From NCBI RefSeq assembly GCF_000001635.26, contig NC_000082.6, positions 55,621,075 through 55,685,074 of the forward strand: DNA of 64,000 bases, in the 5' to 3' direction. Shown here piece after piece: positions 57,360 to 64,000 of the stretch. Source of the stretch: Mus musculus. Taxonomy: Eukaryota; Chordata; Mammalia; Rodentia; Muridae. The notes beneath the pieces are model-generated. The model had not been told where the DNA came from, did no database searches, and was given only the letters and a program-made list of their open reading frames with translations. The translations under genes and the position numbers were made by a program. How positions within the stretch are numbered: position 1 is the first letter of the stretch; every line of letters starts with the position of its first letter.

Positions 57360-58271
57360 AAAACCCAGACCCTGTCTGTCTTGGTTTCCATTAGGTGAGA
57401 TGGGCTCTATCCTTCCCTGTTCTTGATGTCCTAACCCTTTTCCTTCTTTATAACCCATCTTTGCCATGATATTTTTTGCTTTAGTTGAATACCCTCCCGA
57501 TGGGGCGTTTTCATTGGACAAAATAAGGCCCAAATGCTGCATAATATCTCTTCCCCAGAGGTTAACCGGGAGTGGGAGCACATAAGGTATGAATTTCCCT
57601 TGCTGTCCTTCAGAGGATTCCCACGTCAAGGCAATGGAGCTTATAGTGGGACATGATTGATATCCTAGGCCCTGTAATGAATGAGATGACTCTGTGGTGG
57701 GCCATGCTTTGGGCCACCAATGTGTAGAAATTATACTTTTATCTGCTCCGGTATCAAGGATGCCTTCAAACTCTTTTCCGTTGATCTTAAGGCGGAGCTT
57801 AGGTCTATCATTTAAAGATACAACCAAATAGGCAGAATCATTTCCTGAGGAGCCCATTTTCTTTATCTCAGGTCCTGCAGATTTCTCCCTGGTATTATCA
57901 GGGAGGAGCAGCAGCTGAGCTATCCTATCTCCTTTACTAATAGAAAAAACGCCTTTAGGGCTTGAGCACAGGACCTGTATTTCAGGGGAATGTTGACAAT
58001 CCATAACTCCAGGGTGGACTACTAAGCCCTGCAAGGTGAGTGAACCCCGGCCGAGAATAAGGCCCATGGTTCCCAGGGGCAAGGATGGTATAGGCTCCAC
58101 CGGCACCGGCTGAATACTCATTTGAGGCATTAATAGGAAGTCGGAGGCGGCACGCAGGTCCACCCTTGTGGGTCTTCCTGGGTCGCCTCTCTGACTGCTT
58201 CCTGGGTCCTGACAAACCGGTTCCCATATCTTTGAGGGCCCTGGGACCGAGGGCCCGATGACCCGTTTTTT
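57354..58271 (-). CDS. pro: IAP pro: dUTPase-like domain, aspartic protease, G-patch
   Basis: Open -1 frame relative to gag, entered at the A AAA AAC site (58265-58271). Numbering is from the GTG at 58163. A dUTPase-like segment occupies about residues 1-95 (VDLRAAS start, VHPGVMD near 49-54, GVFSISKGDRIAQLLLLP at 71-88). The retroviral protease active site LDTGADKS is at 136-143 with GRDIMQHLG near 204-212. A glycine-rich G-patch (MGYKEGKGLGH) lies near 236-246. The protease cuts the Gag and Gag-Pro-Pol precursors. The dUTPase-like and G-patch arrangement is the known betaretrovirus/IAP architecture. The frame closes at TAG 57354, one base after the pol frameshift site. Whether the dUTPase part is catalytically competent cannot be judged; several canonical motifs are shortened. 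Confidence 0.9.
   Translation of the reverse strand, partial: KKRVIGPSVPGPSKIWEPVCQDPGSSQRGDPGRPTRVDLRAASDFLLMPQMSIQPVPVEPIPSLPLGTMGLILGRGSLTLQGLVVHPGVMDCQHSPEIQVLCSSPKGVFSISKGDRIAQLLLLPDNTREKSAGPEIKKMGSSGNDSAYLVVSLNDRPKLRLKINGKEFEGILDTGADKSIISTHWWPKAWPTTESSHSLQGLGYQSCPTISSIALTWESSEGQQGKFIPYVLPLPVNLWGRDIMQHLGLILSNENAPSGGYSTKAKNIMAKMGYKEGKGLGHQEQGRIEPISPNGNQDRQGLGFP
57360..57366 (-). other. pro-pol -1 frameshift site (G GGT TTT)
   Basis: The heptamer GGGTTTT sits in the zero frame as G GGT TTT, matching X XXY YYZ. The pro stop TAG follows immediately (57356-57354) and pol lies in the -1 frame. Betaretroviruses use the same strategy at this junction. Confidence 0.85.
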
Positions 58272-60037
58272 GGCACATAAGCTGATTGACTATCAGGTGG
58301 GGGAAGGACTCTGCCCTTTATATCCCTCACAGAGCGACACTGGTCAGCTCTATGATAACCCTTGCCACACTTAGAGCAAAGAGTGAGAGTCCCTCCCTGT
58401 TTATCTGGAGCTCTGCAATCTTTCTTAAAATGCCCAGGCTTTCCGCAATTAAAACATGTCCTCTGATCATTTCTGCCCATGGAGCGGTTCTGAGATTGGA
58501 GGATGGCGGCCGCTAAGCCTGCATTGGTGAGAGGTCCCCCAAGCTCTCGACAGACCCTGAGCCAGTCTTGTAAGCCTTTGTTCTTTCTTGGGGCTATGGC
58601 CGCTCGGCACTCCTTTGTGGCTTGCTCATAGATTAGCTGTTCTATCAGAGGCGCAGCTTGCTCTGACTCTCCAAAAATACGCTCTGCTGCCTCTGTCATT
58701 CTGGCCACAAAATCTGAGAAGGATTCCTGAGGTCCCTGGATTATCTTTGTTAACTGCCCAGTGGTTTCACCTGCTCGAGAGAGCGCCTTCCAGGCCCTAA
58801 TAGCCGTGGAAGAAATCTGGGCATAAGCTCCCCAATGGTAGTTTGTCTGATCAGCAGAATAAGCTCCCTGACCCGTTAACAAGTCAAAAGTCCAATCTCT
58901 CTGCTCTGGAGTCAAAGCAGCTGCGTTTGCTCGGGCCTGCGCTTGTGCAGCTTCGTGCCAAAGCGCTCTCCATTCCATATATTTGCCCATACTAGGGAGA
59001 GCGGCTTTTACAACCGTTTGCCAGTCGGCAGGAGTTAGTGCCATGCCGGCAAGCCTGTCTAACTGCACCAAGGTAAAATTAGCATTGGTTCCGTATTTAC
59101 GGACCGACTCGGCAAGCTCTTTAATTTGTAAGTATTCTACCGGAGCGTGGACACGCCCACCCTCGGCTCCTTCAAAGACTGGAAATGCCTGTTGTATTTT
59201 CCTTTGTTCCTCTCTGGGAATGAATGAGTCTGCGTACTGCCTCTCTGCGCACTGCCTCTCTGCGCACTGCCTCTCTGCGCATCTCTCTGCGCATTGCCTC
59301 TCTGCGCATCTCTCTGCGCATTGCCTCTCTGCGCATTGCTGACGCACTACGCAGGGCGGGGGCTCCGCATAGGGCGGACCTTGAAGCCGACTGCCCTGAG
59401 GCCAATCAGCAAACTGGCCTTCGCCAGCCGCTTTTGGCTTCCTTAACTGATTAGCTAGCACTTTACCTGGCTGGTACCCTTTTTTCTCATAATGAGCTGC
59501 TTCTTCCTCCCAGTCTGTTTCTTCAGAGGAGAATTCATCATCTGATTCAGAGCTACCAAGAGCTGGCTCCCCGAGCCCATCCAGCGATGAGCACAGGCTC
59601 CTTTTCCTAGAGACCTCCGCTAATTGATCTTTCTTCTTTTCCCTTTTTCCTCTTTTTCTTCTAATCTCTCTCCAGGTATTCCTACCTAACCTTAACTTTT
59701 CCTCGGGTTCAAGACCCGTGGAAAGGCCTGTATACTTATTTTGTGTACCATATTTCCTCTTTGTTCCTACTCTCTCTCCCCACTTTACTTCTGATAGCTT
59801 GCCCTGAATTTCATCTAGAATCCGCCCTGCCTTAACCACTTGATAACATGTGAAAAGGAACAAAAGGGCTTCTAACATTAGAAAAAATTCAAGGCCAAAC
59901 ATAACTTGTAAAGCCATTTTCCACTTTACTTCTGATAGACTGTCTTGAATTTCCTTAGAAAGTTCAAGATCAGACTTACCTCGTAAAGCTGTACTCACTG
60001 GTACTCTCGTTCCCCAGCTGAAAAGTTCTGAATTCAT
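58130..60037 (-). CDS. gag: IAP gag polyprotein
   Basis: Uninterrupted 635-codon frame from ATG at 60037. A second in-frame ATG (residue 41, 59917) opens a strongly hydrophobic segment (VMFGLEFFLMLEALLFLF) of the kind that targets IAP Gag to the endoplasmic reticulum. The first ATG is listed because the frame is open and shows Gag-like sequence from there. A basic region (about 120-140) and an acidic DETDWEEE-like stretch follow. Then comes a tandem CAER/CAERQ array (about residues 234-267), then capsid (about 290-520). Near the C-terminus are two CCHC zinc knuckles, CFNCGKPGHFKKDC and CSKCGKGYHRADQC. Gag assembles intracisternal particles and packages RNA. It overlaps pro by about 140 bp. 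Frame intact; no missing key residues noticed. Confidence 0.95.
   Translation of the reverse strand: MNSELFSWGTRVPVSTALRGKSDLELSKEIQDSLSEVKWKMALQVMFGLEFFLMLEALLFLFTCYQVVKAGRILDEIQGKLSEVKWGERVGTKRKYGTQNKYTGLSTGLEPEEKLRLGRNTWREIRRKRGKREKKKDQLAEVSRKRSLCSSLDGLGEPALGSSESDDEFSSEETDWEEEAAHYEKKGYQPGKVLANQLRKPKAAGEGQFADWPQGSRLQGPPYAEPPPCVVRQQCAERQCAERCAERQCAERCAERQCAERQCAERQYADSFIPREEQRKIQQAFPVFEGAEGGRVHAPVEYLQIKELAESVRKYGTNANFTLVQLDRLAGMALTPADWQTVVKAALPSMGKYMEWRALWHEAAQAQARANAAALTPEQRDWTFDLLTGQGAYSADQTNYHWGAYAQISSTAIRAWKALSRAGETTGQLTKIIQGPQESFSDFVARMTEAAERIFGESEQAAPLIEQLIYEQATKECRAAIAPRKNKGLQDWLRVCRELGGPLTNAGLAAAILQSQNRSMGRNDQRTCFNCGKPGHFKKDCRAPDKQGGTLTLCSKCGKGYHRADQCRSVRDIKGRVLPPPDSQSAYVPKNGSSGPRSQGPQRYGNRFVRTQEAVREATQEDPQGWTCVPPPTSY
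58265..58271 (-). other. gag-pro -1 frameshift site (A AAA AAC)
   Basis: Gag codons CCA AAA AAC contain the heptamer A AAA AAC in the zero frame, the strongest class of retroviral slippery site and the one used by MMTV at gag-pro. The -1 frame is open from here through pro. Confidence 0.9.
59236..59336 (-). repeat. In-frame minisatellite in IAP gag (CAER/CAERQ)
   Basis: Seven units of 15 bp (CAERQ) or 12 bp (CAER), order from the N-terminal side: 15, 12, 15, 12, 15, 15, 15. All units keep the reading frame. The array contributes seven cysteines and a regular charge pattern between the acidic region and capsid. Confidence 0.9.
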
Positions 60038-60150
60038 ACAGTTGAATCCTTCTTAACAGTCTGCTTTACGGGAACCTTTATTACCGCGACCCGCAGTTCT
60101 GGTTCTGGAATGAGGGATCTTCCTTGCGCCAGTCCAGAGTTTTTTTCTCG
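60038..60150 (-). promoter_or_regulatory. IAP leader between primer-binding site and gag
   Basis: About 113 bp of untranslated leader. By position it would hold packaging and dimerisation signals, but no specific structure was established by eye. Confidence 0.6.
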
Positions 60151-60168
60151 TCCCGGAATTCGGCACCA
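60151..60168 (-). promoter_or_regulatory. IAP primer-binding site, tRNA-Phe type
   Basis: The coding strand reads TGGTGCCGAATTCCGGGA two bases after the 5' LTR. It is complementary to the 3' end of tRNA-Phe with two mismatches in the middle, the primer known for IAPs. Confidence 0.85.
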
Positions 60169-60170
60169 AT

Positions 60171-60508
60171 TGTTATTAGACGCGTTCTCACGCCCGGCCA
60201 GGAAGAACACAACAGACCAAAATCTTCTGCGGCAAAACTTTATTGCTTACATCTTCAGGAGCAAGAGTGTAAGAAGCAAGAGAGAGAGAAAACGAAACCC
60301 CGTCCCTTTTTTAGGAGAGTTATATTTCGCCTAGGACGTGTCACTCCCTGATTGGCTGCAGCCCATCGGCCGAGTTGACGTCACGGGGAAGGCAGAGCAC
60401 ATGGAGTGGAGAACCACCCTCGGCATATGCGCAGATTATTTGTTTACCACTTAGAACACAGCTGTCAGCGCCATCTTGTAACGGCGAATGTGGGCGCGGC
60501 TCCCAACA
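60171..60508 (-). promoter_or_regulatory. IAP 5' LTR (promoter)
   Basis: 338 bp, no difference seen from the 3' LTR. Minus-strand signals at the same offsets: CRE TGACGTCA (60376-60383), TATA-like AATATAA (60320-60326), AATAAA (60239-60244) and YY1-like CAAGATGGCG (60469-60478). It drives the genomic RNA leftwards through gag-pro-pol. CpG-rich, so methylation would be the expected silencing mark. Confidence 0.95.
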
Positions 60509-60648
60509 ATGGGTGGGTAGGGGTTTGGGGGGGGTGGGTATGGGGGACCTTTGGGATAGCATTGAAAATGTAAACGAGGAAAATACCTAATAAAAAAATG
60601 TAAAAAAAAATAAATCTTAACAAAAATACCAAAAAAAAGCATTAAGTT

Positions 60649-60914
60649 AATCATGACTAGTTAAGAGAATCAAATCGTGGCTTTTAAAAATCTGTTTTTG
60701 TGGTTTCCAACTTTTGTGTTTTGTTTTGGTTTTCATTTTTCTTATTTTCTTATTTTGGAGGAGACAGATCAACTTTATTTGGGGTGGATCAAGGTCTATA
60801 TAGTTTTGGGGAGGATGGTAGGAATATCCAGGGTAGTAAAAGTCGTTGGCTGAAGGCTAAGACTCTGTAATGCCTCAGAAATCTTAGGTGCTTGCTGAAC
60901 AGGGTTTTGTTTTG
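60649..60914. other. Unassigned sequence
   Basis: Contains a T-rich stretch and a segment (GGAGACAGATCAACTTTATT) that could be a retroposed 3' end, but no family was recognised. Confidence 0.4.
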
Positions 60915-61612
60915 TTTTTTTAATTATTTTTTTTATTTACAACCCAAATGTTCCCATCCCCTCTTGATCCCTGCTCGAAAAATTCTTTCCCCCATCCTTC
61001 TTCCCCTTTGATTCTGAAAGGGTGCCCTCCCATATGCCCCCATTCTGGTGCATCACGTCTCTGAAGGCTTAGGTGCACCCTCTCCCACTGAGACCAGACA
61101 AGGCAGTCCTCTGCTACAGTGTCAGGAGCCTGGGGCCAACTTGTGTACACTCTTTAATTGATGGTTTAGTCTCTGGGAGCTCCCAGGGGTCCAAGTTAGT
61201 TGACATTGTTGGTCTTCTTATGGGGTCATCATCCCCTTCAGTTCCTTTAATCCTTCCCCTAACTCTTCCATAGGGGTTCCCGACCTGGGTCCAATGGTTG
61301 GCTGTGAGTATCTGCATCTGTCTCTGTCAGTTACTGGGTAGAGCCTCTCAGAGGACAGCCATGTTAGGCTCATGTCTGCAAGTTCAACATAGCATCAGTA
61401 ATAGTATCAGAGTTTGGTGTCTTCCCATGGGATGGATCTCAAGTCAGCCAGTCACTGGTCAGCCATTCCTTCAGTCTCTACTCCATTTTTGCCCCTGTAT
61501 TTCTTTTAGACAGGAACAATTCTGGGTCAAAATTTTTGAAGATGGATTGATGTCCCTATCCCTCCACTGGAGGTCCTGTTGAAGGTGGTCTCTTCAGGTT
61601 CTATATCTACAC
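60915..61612 (-). mobile_element. L1 3' UTR (old Lx-type)
   Basis: The T-rich start is the A-tail complement. Then CCCACTGAGACCAGACAAGG, GATGGTTTAGTCTCTGGGAG, CAGCCATGTTAGGCTCATGT and GATGGATTGATGTCCCTATC occur in the order of the 3' UTR at 45486-46682. It ends at a GT repeat. Confidence 0.75.
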
Positions 61613-61614
61613 AG

Positions 61615-61618
<4 letters not shown>

Positions 61619-61654
<36 letters not shown>
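61619..61654 (+). repeat. (TG)n microsatellite with adjoining AT-rich tract
   Basis: About 18 TG units, followed by alternating TATA/CATA sequence to about 61740. Confidence 0.95.
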
Positions 61655-61658
<4 letters not shown>

Positions 61659-61996
61659 TTATATACGTTTATATATGTTTATATACATTTATATACACAC
61701 ATATATACATATATATACATTTATATATGCATATATAATAGCAAGTATGTTAAAGCATGTTTATTTCTGTATTAAAAATCACAATAATTATACTGTTCAG
61801 ATTCTTATTGAACTATATTTTGTGGGAATTGAAATAATTTTGGACTACTATCATAAATATAATAACACCTAACATACTCCAAACAAATCAAGCATCACAA
61901 TTATATACACAAGAACCTCCTTCTTAAATAAATTTACTTCCTTTTTTAACTTGAAATTGAGATTTCATTTTAAAAAATGAAATTCATTTACCTTCA

Positions 61997-62130
61997 TTTT
62001 TGAGACAGGGTTGTTTTTGGCTCTGACTGTCATAGAACTCACTCTTATAAACCAGACTGGCTTTGAACTCAGAAATCTACCTACTTCCCAAATGCTGGGG
62101 AAAAAGATGTGTGGCACCACTGCTTAGCTC
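61997..62130 (-). mobile_element. Diverged B1 SINE
   Basis: Complement of B1: TTTTTGAGACAGGGTTG, CATAGAACTCACTCTTATAA, CTTTGAACTCAGAAATCTAC, with the left end near GGCACCACTGCTTAG. More diverged than the other B1 copies. Confidence 0.8.
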
Positions 62131-62740
62131 CAACTTTTTTTTTTCATTTTCTTAAATTTTATTATTTAAATGCATTTTATACATCAAACATCTGAATAAT
62201 ATTGAGTATTTTGAGAATCAAATAATACATAAAAAATTGTTCAACTTTTAAATATTCATATCCTTTCATACCCTAAAAATATCACTAATGAATATTTAAT
62301 ACCATCCATAACTGAGGATCCTATATCTAATGTTGAATACTAAATTGTTTCAAAACATACAAAATATTCTTTGGGAATTAAGCGTAGTAAAAGAGCATAA
62401 AATATATAAAATGAATGATTAAAAATATATTTAAAAGCTCTTATATGATAAAACCTGACATAGTAAGAGAGTATTTAAAACACATTACATGTCTGTGTAC
62501 ATTGTCTAACAATCAGTTTACTTAAAAAACATTATCAGTGTTTCCAGGAGAGAAATTATTTTATCAGTAAGTATATTTTAAAAGTTTCAAAATAGCAAAA
62601 ATTCTTTGAAGTTAAACTTTAAGAAAATGTTAATTTCAAGCACAGTGAGAAAAATTACCAGTAATATTTCCATGATGCTTGTAGAACATGATTTTAATAT
62701 TTTCAACTGTTAATATTCAACAAACAGAATAATATTTTAA
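62131..62740. other. AT-rich intergenic sequence, no feature recognised
   Basis: Very AT-rich, with no gene or named repeat recognised. Confidence 0.5.
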
Positions 62741-64000
62741 GATATATTTCTTTATGTTTCTCTTTTCATTTCTGATGTTATTAATTTGGATACTGTCTCT
62801 GTGCCCTCTGCTTAGTCTGGTGAAGGGTTTATCTATCTTGTTAATGTTCTCAAAGAAACAGCTCATGGTTTTATTGATTCTTTGTATAGTTTTTTTTATT
62901 GCTATTTGGTTATTTTCAGCCCTGAGTTTGATTATTTCCTGCTGTCTACTCCTCTTGGCTGTATTTACTTCTTGTTGTTCTAGAGCTTTCACGTGTGCTG
63001 TCAAGATGTTAGTATAAGCTCTCTTCAGTTTCTTTTTGGAGGGACTTAGAGCTATGAGTTTTCCTCATTGCGCTGATTTCATTGTGTCCCATAAGTTTTG
63101 CTATGATGTGTCTTCATTTTCATTAAATTCTAAAAATTCTTTAATTTCTTTATTTCTTCCTTGACCAAGTTATCATTGAGCGTTGTTCAGCTTTCATGTA
63201 AATGTGTGTTTTCTGCTGTTTTTGTTAGTATTTAAGACCAGGCTTAGTCAGTGGTGATCTGATAGGTTGCATGGATTATTTCAATCTTCTTGTATCTGTT
63301 GAGGCTTGTTTTGTGACCAACTATATGGTCAATTTTGGAGAAGGTACAATGAGGTGCTGAGAAGAAGGTATGTCCTTTTGTTTTAGGATAAAATGTTCTG
63401 TAGATATCTGTTAAATCCATTTGTTTCATAACTTCTGTTAGTTTCACTGTGTCCCTGTTTAGTTTCTGTTTCCATGATCTGTCCATTGCTGAGAGTGGGG
63501 TGTTGAAGTCTCCCACTATTATTGTCTGGGGTAAGATGGGTGTAAAATTTCTTTTACGAATGTGGGTGCCCTTGCATTTGGTGCATAGATGTTCAGAATT
63601 GTGAGTTCATCTTGGTAGATTTTTCCTTTGACCACTATGAAGTATCCTTCCATATCTTTTTGATAGCTTTTGGTTGAAAGTTGATTTTATTCAATTATTA
63701 GAATGGCTACTCTAGCTTGCTTCTTGAGACCATTTGCTTGGAAAATTGTTTTCCAGCCTTTTACTCTGAGGTAGTATCTGTCATTGTCACTGAGGTGCGT
63801 TTACTTTATGCAGCAAATGTTGGGTCCTGTTTTATATCCAGTCTGATAGTCTGTGTCTTTTTGGAGAATTGAATCCATTGATGTTAAGGGATATTAAGAA
63901 AAAGTTATTGTTACTTCCTGTTATTTTTGTTGTTAGAGGTGGGATTATGTTTGTGTGGCTATCTTCTTTTGGGTTTGTTGAAAGAATCCTTTTCTGGGGT
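62741..64000 (-). mobile_element. L1 ORF2 5' half, continues beyond the window
   Basis: Complement of L1 ORF2 from the endonuclease/RT linker (62745) back through the endonuclease (a 90-codon open stretch 63244-63516 contains GDFNTPLSAMDRSW) to the ORF2 start near 63941 and the end of ORF1 at the window edge. Frameshifted; the closest open stretches are 90-95 codons. It may belong with the 3' UTR at 60915-61612, with ORF2's second half missing. Confidence 0.85.

Larger units (their letters stand above)
53342..60508 (-). mobile_element. Type I intracisternal A-particle (IAP) provirus, coding-complete
   Basis: 7167-bp minus-strand endogenous retrovirus with 338-bp LTRs at both ends that I read as identical. 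It has a perfect 6-bp target duplication ATGGGT (53336-53341 and 60509-60514), a primer-binding site next to the 5' LTR, a polypurine tract next to the 3' LTR, open gag, pro and pol, and only an env remnant. IAPs bud into the endoplasmic reticulum and retrotranspose within the cell. Identical LTRs and intact frames mark a very recent insertion that may be polymorphic among strains. Confidence 0.97.
52555..60633 (+). mobile_element. 5'-truncated L1 split by an IAP
   Basis: The L1 consists of 52555-53341 and 60515-60633 (about 0.9 kb). It starts within the last ORF2 codons (WKEPRCPSTEEWIQKMWYIY region), then carries the 3' UTR and poly(A). A 15-bp target duplication AAAAAGCATTAAGTT at 52540-52554 and 60634-60648 brackets the whole. 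The IAP inserted in its G-rich 3' UTR tract. Similarity to the 3' ends of L1 B and C indicates a fairly young L1. Confidence 0.95.

Noticed and set aside
57982..58278. 98-codon open frame in the gag-pro overlap
   Set aside because: It is the third (+1) frame; gag and the -1 pro frame account for the region.
59172..59454. Repetitive open frames opposite and alongside gag
   Set aside because: Other-frame readings of the CAER(Q) minisatellite; gag is continuous through it.
1..64000. CRISPR arrays, operons, ribosome binding sites, phage or plasmid features
   Set aside because: All repeats fit rodent retroelements or microsatellites; there is no prokaryotic gene organisation.

Overview
This is mouse (Mus) nuclear DNA. 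It carries B1, B2/B3 and ID-like SINEs, MaLR LTRs, several generations of rodent L1 including an L1Md_T element with 212-bp promoter monomers, and a type I IAP provirus. No host protein-coding exon, tRNA, rRNA or other cellular RNA gene could be supported. The only trace of a cellular gene is a decayed processed pseudogene of a Rho-family GTPase (3094-3659).

Layout. 1-20.9 kb is ordinary intergenic DNA with truncated L1 tails, MaLR LTRs, SINEs, microsatellites and the Rho pseudogene. It also holds a striking 272-bp inverted duplication (13983-14255 and 14522-14793) with a 40-bp perfect palindrome in its spacer. 21.0-40.2 kb is a three-level nest of L1 elements: an old + strand L1 (A) is interrupted in ORF1 by a younger + strand L1 (B, 22138-34767), which is interrupted in ORF2 by a full-length minus-strand L1Md_T (C, 26635-33008, 16-bp target duplication). 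C has an intact ORF1 and an ORF2 broken only by one nonsense codon. 41.4-49.7 kb has rearranged L1 pieces with internal deletions and inversions, plus two G/T-rich tandem arrays. 49.7-52.5 kb has no recognisable gene. 52.54-60.65 kb is a short 5'-truncated L1 (15-bp target duplication) split in its 3' UTR by a complete minus-strand IAP (53342-60508). 60.9-64 kb has further minus-strand L1 pieces running off the window edge.

The IAP has two 338-bp LTRs that I read as identical, a 6-bp target duplication, a primer-binding site resembling tRNA-Phe, a polypurine tract, and uninterrupted gag, pro and pol frames linked by two canonical -1 slippery heptamers. Only an env TM remnant follows pol. It looks like a recent, coding-complete retrotransposon.

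I did not find a new multi-gene system. The signals most worth a second look are structural: the near-perfect inverted duplication with matching AT-rich junctions, the L1-in-L1-in-L1 nest that forms about 4-kb inverted arms, the coding-complete IAP with a tandem CAER(Q) repeat in Gag, and several target-duplication anomalies (poly(A)-only insertion, B2-B1 composite, candidate L1 3' transduction). Repeat family names come from recognition of remembered consensus features, not from a database search.
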